Shown here: positions 35,901 to 50,900 of the stretch, piece after piece
Layout of the letters: each line of letters begins with the position of its first letter
Position numbering within the stretch: the stretch's first letter is position 1
Assembly (NCBI GenBank): GCA_002633005.1
Contig: NMRA01000136.1
Span: 770,944-834,943 of the forward strand
Length of the DNA: 64,000 nucleotides
Reading direction: 5' to 3'
DNA from: Phoronis australis
Lineage: Eukaryota > Phoronida > Phoronidae
Made by a program: the position numbers and the translations under genes
The notes under the pieces: generated by a model
Told to the model about the DNA's origin: nothing
Database searches by the model: none
The model's input: the letters and a program-made list of their open reading frames with translations, nothing else

Positions 35901-38900
35901 CTTCGAATCTTATCAAAAATCAGCAAAATTTTAAAGGAAAAATTTATGGCAATTTGACTTTTACATTTTCTGCACCACAGCTTTCTTTTGTCAAAAATAC
36001 CCCACCACAGATTCATTAGCCTTTAGCCTACTTTTGTCAAGGTTCTCAAATAACTGGGTACAATTTCCATGTTTTTTATGATTATCCACATAAAATTATG
36101 GCCAGCTGATCTTATGACTTCAGTAACAACTAGAATCAGCATGTACATGTTGTGAAGTAATTGGGCCCCACCTTGAGAATTCGTTGACACAAATATCTTG
36201 ATTGCACTAATGAGTACAGGGATAAGTTGCTTGACCGTTGCTATCGACCTCTGAAGCATCTCCCGGTGCACCTGGTGAGTCAACTCCTTCTCACGAGCGT
36301 CCACTTGTTTTGTCATGTCTGTCAGACCAGGGGTCAGTTTCTGAAAAGCGAAAGAAATAAAGACATGATAGTAGTTTATAACTAAACTGGAATGAGACAA
36401 AATCTTCTACTTTATGATGTTTTTTACACGAAGTTTAAACAGAGATTTACAGCCAGTCTAAAATTTTCATCTAAGTCTGCGTATGAACTTTGTCAAAATG
36501 TTGCAAAGTTACATCATTTTACTAAAACAGGCCGTTGCTGGTCCAACTGTGTTATGGTTGACGGTTGTGAAACAATAACTATTGCAAAAAATATTAAGTA
36601 AAGATCTCTTTGGAACCAAAGAACCACACCTAGTCTCACCTAGTGTTTAGTAATAGTAAGTACATATCTGGCAACACAAACTGTTTGCACAGACGTAAAA
36701 GGACAACAGTTTTACCGGGCACATTATGGATTTGAAAACCAATGTAAACAAGGTAGTGCATTATCTGTAGTGCAGTAATACAGCAGTTATCATGCTTTAA
36801 AGAAGTGACAGTCAGATGTCACAAAGCAGTCAGTAATGTAGTGAGCCAGTACTTTAATTGAGTCAGTCATACAGTGACAGTCAGACGTCATAAAGCACTC
36901 AGTAATGTAGTGAGCCAGTAGTTTAAATGAGTCATTCATACAATGACAGTCAGACGTCCTAAAGCAGTCAGTAATGTAGTGAGCCAGTAGTTTAATTGAG
37001 TCAGTCATACAGTGACAGTCAGAAGTCATAAAGCAGTCAGTAATATAGTGAGCCAGTACTTTAATTGAGTCAGTCATACAGTGACAGTCAGACGTCACAA
37101 AGCAGTCAGTAATATAGTGAGCCAGTACTTTAATTGAGTCAGTCATACATTGACAGTCAGACGTCATAAAGCACTCAGTAATGTAGTGAGCCACTAGTTT
37201 AATTGAGTCAGTCATACAGTGACAGTCAGACGTCATAAAGCAGTCAGTAATACAGTGAGCCAGTACTTTAATTGAGTCAGTCATACAGTGACAGTCAGAA
37301 GTCGTAAAGCAGTCAGTACCGTAATGAGGCAGTAGTTTAAATGAGTCAGTTATACAGTGACAGTCAGGAGTCATAAAGCAGTCATAAATGTAGTGAGCCA
37401 GTACTTTAATGGAGTCAGTCATACCGAGGCAGTCAAAAGTCATAAAGCAGTCAATAATGTAATGAGCCAGTAGTTGAAATGAGTCAGTCATACAGAGACA
37501 GTTAGGAGTCATAAAGCAGTCAGTCAGAAAGTAACAAATTCTTGGACTGCCTTCCCCAGAAATAAAAATTCCACAACAAAAACTAGTCTGTGATGACGTC
37601 CTTCATTTGTAATGCATGCGAAGTCTAGTGGCATTGTATGTTTTTGCAAGATTCTTGCACTTACAGAACACAGCCGTGACCTTGACTATGGTCTTACCTT
37701 GACAAATGTGACAAGGTCCTCCATAGATTCCACCACCTCTGTAACAGCCAGGTACTCCAGCACATTCTTGCAACAACGCACAATTTTTCGCACCTCGGAC
37801 TCATCAAAACACAGCAGTAACCCCGACGTTCCTTGCAAGATTCCTTTGAAAAAATGAAACATTGATGAAACCATTCATAAAGGATTGTCTGTAAAAGCTT
37901 CGAACTTTCACCAAATCTGAGGTCAAAATATTAAAGCTATCGTTCTATAACATTCTGCCTAAAAGCACAAAAAACAGACACATTAAATATACAGTACGAG
38001 AGGGGGATTCAAGAAGACAAAGCTGCTTCTAATGTCAAAATCAAGCAACAGAATACAGTGCTATGACATCTTTACAAGTTGGTTTTAAAATAAGCGAAAC
38101 AAATTGCAACAGCACTCCTCAGTTGTGATGCTGTAGAATTTAGTTAAATATCTATTCACCACACTGCCACCTATTGCATAATTATGAAGTATTACTGTCT
38201 ACAAGTGAGCACAGCTCTAAGAACCAAGACATAGTTTATCTATACGATAGTCCGACTGCAATACAACATTGATCAGAAATACAACCGAGATGATATCTTC
38301 AGTTGTAATAACAGTCACTTTATGCAATGCCTTAAGTTGGTGATTTATTTTGCCAATCTCGTGTAAAATACACATCAGGCAATAGCTCACTTGCGAGTTT
38401 CTCGTTAGTCACTGTGACGTCACCGGAAAGGGGGCAAAACCCGCCATATTGCTCTTGTTTTGCCCCGAGTCTTTGCTACACACGCTAAAACTTACTGGAG
38501 TTCTTATGGTGAATTTTATGCTTAAAACGTTAAAACAACTTAAGATATGGTAGATGGGTCGTGGAATAACTGTGAATGGACGAAGAAAATGTGAACTTGT
38601 TATGTTGTGCGAAGCTGTGAACGGACTGAAATTGGAACTTAACCCGCTCTAGGCCTGAATGGCGCAGGCATACAGGGGCGATAGTGTATCCCCATAAAAA
38701 GATATTCACTTCAAAATACAGCAAATAAAATCAAATGAAACATGCATATGTGCACATGAAGTTATAATTAACACATACCCTGACTCTGGACACAATTTAG
38801 TCTACAAATAACTTGAGCATATTCATGAAAACCTCGCGGTTCTCTCGAGTTTCTCTCACTAAAGAGCCGCCATTTTGAGGAAGTTACGTGAAATCACGCC

Positions 38901-41900
38901 TGTTGACGAACAAAAAGTCCAAGGGACACAAATCTTACAAATTTCACTTGATATTTTCTCATGCTATTTTGCAAGTGTCACGCGCCAGGTCACGCGCCAG
39001 ATCTCGCGCTTCGCTCAGTCTCGCGCTAGCCTTTGCCTCATACTCACCTGACTCAGTTGAAATACTTGATTGTGGTAATCGCGCGCGCGGACAAAGTTAA
39101 CAGTAACCACAAAGTGGAGTTGGAATTCTTCGCCTAAGTCACCTGAATTCCCGTATATATGCTTCATCGAAGATATGTTTAGAAGCAGAAAGAGTCACTG
39201 AAGAAAGTAAGAGCCTTTTAGGTGCTAATTTTAGGTGTAGAATGTATTTTCGACGAGGTGAAAACTTTACCAGTGAGCGGATTTCGCCTACCGCCCGTCT
39301 AAAATACACGGGACGAAATTAGTACAGAACGCGATAGAACGTATTGTAGTGCGAATCTGAAGTTCATTTGCCATAACAGCAATGCTTTTGGACATTTTTC
39401 GAACTAAATGGCTAAAAACTCGAAGACAATAACAGAATACACTCTGCTACCGTATTGGGCAAATGACCAAACGACAAGCTTTTGCCCCACTTCCCGTGAC
39501 GTCACAGTTAAGTCTCACATAATCTCGCGTTATTGTTATAAACTCGCAAAAAGTCTATAGTGGCAACATACCACAAGTTCAAGAGAGTGTCCTCACAGAC
39601 AACAGGCTGCTGTTGTCATAGAGATAATGAGTACAACACATATTTATTCTGAATAAAATCACCACCAACAAGATGCTAGATGTAAGCATGAAAAATCAAG
39701 ATAAGTAACCTCGCACAAACCAATTCTTCAAATATCATTTCTGAAGGTTTTTGTCACAATCCATTGGTAAATAAATAGTATATTAATAACTACAATACCT
39801 CTCGAGCCTTCAATAAGTTTCTTCCTCGCTTGAGCAGAGAATGGATCAGACTTCAGAAGACGAGATGCCTCGACCAATAACAGACAAGCATCTTCGACAC
39901 GAGTCAGAGTGGGGGGCATGTCTTCTTTGAGGATTTCATCTTTGCTTATGTAGATTGTCTCCTTACCCACCTGTCCAGAGTAACATGAGGTTGATATCGA
40001 TGAATTAACCATGTCCGTCTCAAGAATTGTACAGTGATGATTAGACAGTGATGATTGGACAGTGATAATTTGACAGTGATGATTGTACACTGATGATTAG
40101 ACAGTTTTCCAGCCAATTCATTACTTGCACTCATAGATGGCGCTGCAAAAATGATTGTTGTGCATTGTTGTTTAGGAAGAACACAATGCCTCATTTTAGT
40201 AGCAATTTTAACAACGCAAACGTGAAAGCGCGTGTGTTCCAAACATGCAAAACCATTGGAGTCTAGACACACAAACACCTTGTTTACAAGCGTAATGGCA
40301 AATTTGTGTAAGTAGAGAATAGGATGAACAGAGTTTGTTAGTTTCGTGTTACATCACACATTTTTTTAGAATCACTGCAAACATCCGAGTATTATTTCCT
40401 CTCACATAATACAAGTAACCATTCAGGATGTGAAAAATAAATGGCTTCATGCCTTGATAATCAGTAATTCTAAGAAGATATTTGAAGACTCCTGATCACG
40501 AATGCTTTCACTTATCTGCTCACACAGTTAACACTGGTGAACTCCATTCCAATCCTAATACAGTACAACCAACGAAAACTTGAAGTGTAAAGTTGCCTTA
40601 TTTCAATCAAAATTTGCCACGTTTAGAATGCAAAATTAAGGAAACCTATATTTTGTGCAAAATTGAAAAGAGCTATCATCAGATGAACTGATGAATAATT
40701 CACTGTTAATGTATTAGACAACAGGGCACAAAAACTGTTTAACTATGTATGAGCATGTCCCACATATTTAAAAGACAACAAAGACACTTCGTTGTCTGCT
40801 GAGGTGACACCTGTGATCTAAATTGAGCACTAGCTCAGCTATGACCTGAAAATGCCAACACAAGCACATTGTTCAAAGCACACATGCAGGTTTGAGTGGT
40901 GTACTTGTTTACTGAATGAGCCTACTCACAAACCACAGTTAAAATCCAATGAAGAATGAAACTGTATTTTCCAAGCTCAGTAAAATTTAAAAGTACCTGT
41001 AAACCTGCCTTCACCTCAAAACATTCAATTCAGACCACTTACCAATATGAAATTTGTCTGAAATTGTTCCTGAGACAAAATAGGCATGATTTTTGGGTTT
41101 GGAAAGAACTGACAGTTTGCTATTACTTGAGACAAGGTTCTAACTTGAAAGTTGCTACGATGTGTCATTTCATTCATCAAGCATTGTCTCCGGAAATACA
41201 TAACTGCCAATCATTTGTCATCTACGTATGGAACATGTTGAGACATGTTGGTAACTGTCATAAATCAAAGCCAAGTATCTTTGACAGGACCCAGGCTTAG
41301 TAACACTTTAAGTGTCAAGAAATTCTAAGTCTAATACCTTACTACTGTATTCGTCATAATAAGCACGCAGGGCGCTTAGAAAAATTCGTTTCAGGAGTGG
41401 GGTGCTTATTATGGCCTAAAGCGGTTGAAATCCAATCTACGAAACAGGTAAAATCTTAACCTAGGATTCGTCAAATTTACGCTCTGTGATGTATCTATAA
41501 CCTATGACAGACTTTCTACAAAATTGTGGTGCATTGCTATCAAACTTTGTTATTAAATTACGATAATTTTTCAGAAAATTGTGCTTAAATCCCAGTGCAA
41601 AAACTCGCCAACTGATGCGTCACTGCCTCGCAATCGTCGATAGGGCAACTTGAATTTTTGAATAAAAATACAGTTTTGTTTCAACAAATTACCTAAAGTC
41701 CTCTTTAAGTTTTCCAAATAGCACCCCAAAGATTTTTAAGTTCCTGTAGAGTTGGGATTAACTGCATATTAATCCAAATTTGAGCTAGTTTTAGAACTGT
41801 AGGTAAGGCATTTTTTGCATGTACACGTTCATGGGCTGGGCGCTTATTCTAGCCAAGTCTGAAAATGCGTGGCTGCGCTTATAGGGGCATGGGTGCTTAA

Positions 41901-44900
41901 TAGGGCAAATACGGTATGCATAGTTTACACTGTGATATTCAGTAAAGTATCAATGCTTGCATGTGGTTAAATCCTTTCCCCAGAGTGACTGGAATTTATG
42001 GTGATAATTACCTGGCTGAGATTGGTGACTGCAGCAGACACAGTTTGTACAGGTCCAGCCAGGTCTGGCATGGCATTGCCATCTTCTGCCTCTTCATGGA
42101 GAATGACGAGCTGGGACACCTGGTGGAGAACAAACACATGTAAAATTATCATTTGTCCATTTTTCCAGGTGTAACATTGTTGAGAATGCCTACAATATTG
42201 TCTAGTAGTAGCTATATAGTATAAAACTTGAATATGGCAAAATGTTAACTTAAAACCCAGTGAATCATTCATGAAAAAATGACAACCTTATCAGTCATAT
42301 GATATTATGTCCTAAATAGTGAGATTTTGAGGGATTAGTAAATAAAACTATGCCTGTGTAAGATCCTCACATTTATCATTGAGGATGGGACAACAAAGCA
42401 TGCTCCTGGTGCAATACATATTTGGAGCACTCATTTGTGTTAATCAAAAATCAACCAACCAGACAAGGCTATGACTAAGCAGTGACCTTTTTAATATCCT
42501 ATTACTCATGGTTATGTGTAGACATACTTATGATTAGCCAGACGTCTGGACCCCAAAATTTCATCACGGAATCAAAAACCAGATTGAGGCCTATAAATGA
42601 TACGTTCTTAAATATTGACAATGGACGTCTCGTATCATCATGAACAAGCAAGACAAATTAAAAAAATCATCTTTTCCATGAGATGTTTGAATCCCTAAAT
42701 AAGACTAGATGACGATTTTCAAGTGTGATGTAGTTTATGAGGGTTAAACTCTCCAATGTAACATGTGACATTTCCTCTGGAAATGAAAGGAACCCACAAA
42801 ATTGCATTCATGAATTTTGCATATCAGGGCAGTTGAGCTGAGCAACTAGTTCCCAAGGATTAGCCTGGGACCTATAAATCATTTCAGTCAGACAGAATCC
42901 ATCTTTGTTTGTACAGAGAAAATTCAAACTAGTGTGGTGCAGCTTCTTGGCACTCTTCAGCTGGGACTGGATAGTTTCTGGGATGCGTTACGTATATAAT
43001 CTAAGGCACTGCTACAGCCCTTGCAGGAAAAATCATTTTATTTTTAAACATAAAATGTGAATTGTATCCCAAAAGTCAACATTATAACTTCAGTGACCAA
43101 TCACTTCAGTTGCTGTCATTTTGCTAGGGTGCATAACTTCGCGGGCACGCTAGAGAAATCCTCGCCTTTCACTCGCACGATTTTATGTGGTATTACGTGA
43201 TCTTGCTTTTTGCACTAGTTTCCCACCTCTACAGTGCGCACCCCAAGTTACATGACGACAGGACTTGCAGATGGTTCAGTTAACAACTGTCAAGATTCAA
43301 GGCCATGATCAAGACATTATACAGGTGCGAAAGCTACACCAATTGCAAACAGGAGCTGAATAACTTGTAATGCTTCACAATATCTCATCAACATTCACAC
43401 GGTATTGTGCAACTCACAAAACCCTTTAAATAACAGTGCTTAGCTTGAATCCATAGTTGACCTTGTTTTAGCATGACAACTTGAAAATAAAATTTCTTCT
43501 CAATAGTAAATGCCAACATTTTCTAACATAGGAGCAACTGTATATTTTTGACTTAAGAGGAAATTCATTGAGACCTACATTAACCTCATACAAGCAGTAT
43601 GTAAATTTCCAATAAAAACTCCACAGCATCGTCCAACTTTCACTAGATTCATCACACAAAAGTACATCTAAATAATTACTTAATTACAGAAATCTACTGC
43701 ATAAATTGTGGTTAAATTTCATCCAAATCTCCAATGCTTTTGACCCAGCTGTTTCTTGAAATTTATATTACATATTTTGACTGAACAAATTTGCACTTGT
43801 AATACAATAATTTGAGACTTTTTTATCATAACAACAGTTCTATTCTACTCAAAAAAGTGTTAAATTTTGTCAGGTTCACCAAAAGTCAGACTAATTTATT
43901 TTGGAAAACCATCCGTTGCCAATGCCAGTATCTGCCACCATCTTAGTTGCTGATCTACAATATATTTTATATCTTCATTAAATCCAATACAAAATGAATA
44001 TTACTGATAGCAATTGAATACCCCAGATCCATTTATCTCTAAATGAGCTTGGAGATGTTATCTCCCCCAGCAAATGCACAAGGCAAGGTCACATGATGCT
44101 AAGATAAACATCATGATGGTTTTGAAACTTGTGCCTGAGGGATGGCTTGGCTAATCAAGCATGTGACAATCATTATAACAGGTTGGTGTGGCAACAGACA
44201 ATCTACAGCAGCATTACTCATGAGTTCTCACCAACAACTGCACAATTTAGAAGAGGCATCTAACATCGTGTGATTTTTATTCTCAGGGGAATGGGACCAA
44301 AATTCCACCGTAAACTCAATGCATCAAGGACCCTGGTAAATCTATAAGATTCAATTTTGAAAAGGAATGCTAGCCTCAATTTGTGCATGGTGCCTGTTGG
44401 GAGGTACCTATTACACCATGTTCATTCCAAAGCAGTAATAGCTTATAAAACTGTTTAATAATACCTGATTGAATATTTTTAAATAGTTTTAAAAGAGAAA
44501 ACTGTAGCGTGGTTATAAGCCCCTATGAAGGTGGTTTAGTGAGAGCTTATTACTGAAGTAACTCGGTATGAACACGTCAGTTGCAAAATTAAAACTCAGT
44601 AGGTGATGTTGCTGTCAAATCTCGTTGGAAACAACTGAGACACCAACTGGAGAGAATGGTAAAGACCCAGAAACTAGGGTTACAAGTTTTTTAATGTTGA
44701 TGCGACTGGAACCATAACATAACATATAAAACTATTGTCAGAAACTATTACAACTGGTTAATTAGTTTGAACACAGCTTTAGTACATTCTCTGTTGTCTT
44801 ATATAACTTCTGGACTTGATGACCTATGATTAGCCTCTACTGGATTCAACTACAATCCTGGGTAGAGTTCAATAACACCACTATCACCATAGAAAGAAAA

Positions 44901-47900
44901 AAATCTCACGAGATAGTGCTATGCACTTTTAATGTGAACATGTGATTTTGAATAGATTTTTCTTGCTGTGAAACAGCTATTGCACTGTACACTGGCCAAT
45001 GAACATAACAGATAAAGTGGTTAACTGATTGGTCAGTTTATACCTTGACTCATATTCTGATGCGCTGTATATTCCTTTTCCTTTTTTATAATGTTCATCT
45101 GGTGTTCTCGTCTCTGTTTGAACCATCCAGGGTTATCCCATTTACTTACCTCAGCACAGTGCCTGAAATTTGTGGGCCAGTTCAGAGATTCTTATGCAAT
45201 AGTCATCTAAATTTCAACAGCCCAATATAAATACATACCAAAGAAATGAACCCTAAAACCCCCAACACACCCAAATCAATCTTAACTTCTTATATGACTG
45301 CAAATACACAGTGGTCACAAGAAAATACAGTTAGAAGTCTCACTCAAGCTAATGAAATACCATGATAGTACAGTGGAAAAAGCATAAATTTGGCACTACA
45401 TACATCTTCCATAGAAAAATGGGAAAATAAAATTTGACATGCCCCCCCCTGTATTGTGTCCTGAAAATGTGACATTTCAGAGTAGTTTTCTGATGATCAG
45501 TAGTTTCCTCAACTCCAAGGTTTCATAATTTCATGCATCATGACTATGACCTTTCTCTAACATGAAACTCACACCTTCTCCTACCTGTTCTAGAGACTCA
45601 TTGACTAGTTAACCAGTGTCCATACCATGTTTAGTAGCAAGGTAATGGCCATTTGGCTTCATCCTGTATATCTCACCATGGGACACCATGAAAGAGGTTA
45701 ATGAGATGATTGTCCTTTCCATACTTTCCCAAAAGGGTGTAGTAGAAAAACCTGAGTGAGTATGTACAATTACCGGTATAGCACTACATATGGTAAGGGA
45801 TTGGACAATGTAAAACGTCCCGTTTGGCAGAAACCCTCTCCCCATAAAAAGGATGACTCTACTCTAGAGAATCCTGACTAACATTTTAAGAGAATTTAAA
45901 AGGCTAGCCTATACCACTCATTACCTCCCTCACTAGTATGTTTTGTAAGCCCTTAAAAATGGTTCATGATAACAAATTATACTGCAAACCTCCCTTTCGA
46001 GGATGGATTTGGTGTTAAAATCTTTTGAATTTCTTCAATGTCACCTGGTCAGTCTCACCCTTCTATCCACATTCCATTCCAATGCTCAGTTTGGTGACAT
46101 GCAGCTAACAAACGCGACATCAGATTGTGTTTAGCAATCTGGGAAAAATCCAAAGTCTCCACAGTGATTATCAAAGTCCTGGGGTCTTCCAAACATTAAA
46201 TTAATACAGCATTTTTCCTAGATCCAGTACCTTTGGTTCACAACTGCTCCATTAATTTCATGAAATCAATGCATTTGCCACCCTCAGCAGCCAGCACACA
46301 TCAAAACGAGCTTAAAACACAACAGGAAGGAAGCATACGGAAGCCGGAATCATTCAGCAAAAATTAGGCAAGGTCAGACCAGGAAGCACATGCCTCCAAT
46401 CTTTCCAACCATACTAGTACTTGTTTTATGTTGGCCTGTGCACGTCTGATGCACCGCATATGACACCAGACCACCTGCACCACTTTTTTCTGTTGGCAGG
46501 AGGAACTGAGTTAGATTGAATAGTGCGTATTTACGAGTTAGATTGAATAGTGCATATTTACGAGTTACGTTGAATAGTGCCTATTTACGTGGCGAAATGG
46601 AAGACATATGTGCAAACATTTGAGAACGGAGAATAGCATGACTTTTTTGGTCTGCAACTTTCGATGTCGTTTGGGCGACCTGAGATTTCGTTTGGTAACC
46701 TGGGATCTTCGCGATGTCACATTTGGCGATTTGGCATCAAGCTAACCGTGGAGTACTGCATTCACAAAAGGGGGCAAGTCATCAATAGAGTGACTCACTA
46801 GGTTACACAGTGAAGGTAATTACTGTTTCTTATCAAATCATATCCAAGTAAAATGCTTGAAAGCATTCTGGATGTACTTTTCTATTTTTTGGAACATGAA
46901 AGGGGATGAAACCATAAAATCGGCCTAGAGGAGTAATAAGACTATGAGTCAAGGAACACTTAAAGAAAATGTAAGATATTAAAATTACCACTAGAAGCAC
47001 CAAGGTAGTTGCATTGGATCTGTCCAAAAGCTGATGTCATCCCATTGTCACATTCACAGAAACACACATTTAACAAAGATCAAGGGGTTTAGGACTAGGA
47101 GATACAGATATGGATGTGAATTGTGAAAGTGCCACTAGGGGGAGCCACAGTAGTCAGAGCAATCTGAAGTCAACGTCAGTCATGCTCTTCCTAGTTAGAA
47201 CATATACCGGTACCCCAATTTTCTTAATGATCCTTAGAGTAGTATGGCCAGTACATAGGCAGAAACTTGCAACAGACTCGAAAACAGTAAAATGCACACT
47301 AGGTAACGCAGAATGCATTAAAAAACGAGGAGGGTCATCGTCTCCTTAACAGATACCTATTTGCAAAATTTCATAAAAATCAAAGCAAGAGAAACAAGAG
47401 TTTTTCCCCTGCCACTTGATTTACATAGACAGATAAAATATCAGGGAGTGGAAGTGAGCCCATGTGCACGCCTCTTAATTACAGGTATGATATCCTAAGC
47501 CCCAGTCTCAGACTAGCGGACACCAAGCCCGCTATACAAATTCCATAGCCATGCTCCTAGATTTCGTACAATTGCCAAAAATACTCTCTGCTAGGTGAAC
47601 ATACTTCAGACTTGCATCCATGGATCTTTCTGGAGTTTGGTCCACGGGTATCGAGTTTGGTCATGGGTATGGAGTACATGTATTTTTGGTATGTGTGAGG
47701 GATTTATGAGAGGGAATACAGAATATGTACCACGGAATGAGAGGTTTATGGGATTGAAACACGAATTTAAAAAGAGTTGCCATGCAAATGTTTCCAACCC
47801 TTGAAAAAGCAATATTATTATTAGTAAAGGTTAAATTCATCCGCACTTTGAAATCTCACATTTTTTTTATTACAGTCGACCCCAGTCCTCACATTTTTCA

Positions 47901-50900
47901 ATTAACACATTTCCCAAGTTTGCAAGATTCTACCAACCAAGTTTGAACTCTGGTAGCTGCCCTTCTCAGTTAGGGTCATGGGTTAATGGGCGATATGGTC
48001 CATGAAGGCATCTACAACTGACACTTGATGATAAGCTGTTATATTCAGCAGTTGTTCAGGAAGGAATGTTTCCTGTGGTGCTGAAGATAATTTAAACATA
48101 ATAGACAAACCAGTCATGTATAGGTATCCTGCAGGATTAATAAACTGTTTTTATTACAGATCATTATGTAATCCATTTCACTAGAGTGTGTAATCTTTTT
48201 GGATAGGTAGTATCCCAATAGCTGACCTCAAAAATTCTGGAATTGTGAAATCAAGTGAAACTTGGAATAGCTGACAAAATAGCTGTACAAATTCGAATTA
48301 AGAGAACAATTTGCAAAAAATTTTGTTTTCAACAATTCACAAACAACTTTGAAATTGCAAACAATTCAGAGATTACGGATTGAAAATGAATGGCAATGTG
48401 GTGGTAATTTGTAAATTAACCCTTGTCAAAGATTAACGCAAACAATGTTTACAGAAAAGATTCAACTTCAAGACCTATGCCAGGAGTGAGGAAAGTAACA
48501 TATAACACTTCGTCAAGAGAAATGGCATGTGCAGTGGTAGCTCAAACACCTACCGTAAACGTTCGGGTTAACGCCCTGGGCGGTTAAATTGGCAAACCCA
48601 AAAAAATCGGGGGTGGGCAGTTAACCAGACATGGGCGCTTAAAAGTGAAATTTCAAGAAATCCAGGGTGGGCGGTTAACCGAACATGGGCGCTTATTACG
48701 ACAGGCAACCGCCCTGGGCGGTTCATCTTACCTCGGAACGTGTAGCGCTTTTCAAAGATCGTAATCGTCACGTCGCCACATGACGAGAAAAATGTCATAA
48801 CAGCGGATGATCCCAACAAAGATTCTCTTGCCCTCAGATTAGTTATTCACTATTAAATTTACAGAATTGCTGAGTAATAGCCCGTGGCGTCCTGCGGTCT
48901 TGTTACTTTGCCCTCTAGAGTGCAGACGACCAGTGACCACGTAGCCTCTACTTGGATTGCAACTATTTCAAGATGTGACCTTGTTAAAGTGCGCGCGTGC
49001 AAGCTTCCCGTAATACAGTAAACAAACATGTACAGATCTATGTTGGACATCCACCCCAAAATCTTGCATCTTACTAGTACACACGTTTATCATCCACAGT
49101 TTCATTGCTGAAGCACAGGTTACATGAGATTTTGAATAGGTGTGCGCTTCAAAATAATATTCCAAGCACAAATTTATCACTCAGTTGTCCTGACAACCAC
49201 CATGAAGCAGGGTAGAGTTCAGTAACACTAACGTTAGAACCTCGCTAAAAAGCAAGACTTCGCGAGATTACACGAGATATTGCCGCATATTTTAAATGAA
49301 AAAACGTGATTTTGGCTAGATTTTTCTAGCCGTGAGACAGCTACTGAACCCAATGGTCAGTAAATTTTAAACTGTGGAACAATATCTACAGCATGATGTG
49401 AAATAGGTTTAGACTTGAATATCATGTGCCTTTACTCATCCATGGCCATTAAATAATAAAGGCCTGAGCACAGGTTGAGCAAGCATCATGGGACCAAGCA
49501 AAATGAAAAAAGATATCCAGAAACACCAAATGGTGAACCTTACTAAAATAGGTTGCTCATGAACAGAGAGCTTTAAAATAGTGATTTCATTTTTGTGCAT
49601 AAAACGTTCAACAAATATAGCCGAACTTTTGACCATCAGAGTTGAAGCCTTTCACAAACTGCTAATCTTTATGCACAACAAAGTCAACATGTTTTATATA
49701 AAAAGAATTCTAAATAGAGCTTGCAACCAAAATTGCATAAGATAAACAAAAGGCTAACCCCAGATAACTAGTCCCACCTGGCTATCATCTGGCAAAAAAC
49801 AAAAGCAGGGCGTGTATATAATTGTACAGACCATTTGCACCCTTAGATTGCTGATTATCCTTTGTTTCATAAAATTACAGATATTTTCAAAACTAAGATT
49901 TTAACCCCATCTGATATGGTCACAAGAGCTCACTCAAAAGCTCAAACTATCAAGAAAAATGTTTAAAGACGCATTGCACACCGTTTAGCTGACTAAAAAC
50001 AAAAATTGGGTTTGGGCTGTTACTCTCATAATTTTCATTACTGTGATAGTAATCCTTTACCAACTTAAGTAACAGGCAACGTTGGGGATTCCTGGATCTA
50101 ACCTAGAGGAAACAGGCATGAATACCATTACATACACAACTAATCGGGGTAAGAGCTCACAGGATGCAAAGTGGGCAACTCAAAAATCATGGGCAGAGCA
50201 TTAACCAGAGCAAAGGAGCTTGAAAAGGAAGTTTTTGAGAGAAGTTGGGACTGGGCACTTACCCTAACAATTGATTGGGTTAAAACCAAAGGAGCTACAT
50301 TACATTTCTTGTATAGTAGTCACAGAAAACACTTGATGGATCACTATGAGGGGGTTCACATACATTGGTGTGATCATGTACAGGTGTTCAGTAGTGTGAC
50401 AGTATTTTACGCAACATATTTTTAAATAGCCATTATTCAACAATTCTGTTGCTAAATTTGTGGAGCAATAATACGTGTCTGCTTTCAACCTACCATGAAA
50501 TATTATCAAAGATATCATCGTTTCCAGAAAGATGTTCTAAAAATAAGCAATTGTCGCACGAGTGTGTTACGAAAAGTGTTTTCAAGTCAACAGCAGATTT
50601 TTCTTTAAGACAAAATCTAGAGAATTAAGCAAGAAAATGATATTTATTAGATTTTTTCACTAAAATAGATGTAACGGGCAAGTTGAGTGTTGATTGATTC
50701 ACTGATTTTGCATGCGCCTCTGCCGGTGGTTAGCTCTACATGTTGGCATGATGAGGTGACTATCAGAACTTCATGGGCTGAGTGAAATTTTGAGGTCTGT
50801 GTGAAGTTAAAACACAAGAATTCCTAGCCCACCTTTTCCCTCTATTACAACCTTGCTGGTTGCGCTAGTGTTGTGTTTTTAGATTTACAGCATAGCTACC

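Noticed and set aside
47125-47150. CTCF-like core ccactagggggag
   Set aside because: Single motif match; short matches are frequent and no other support is available.
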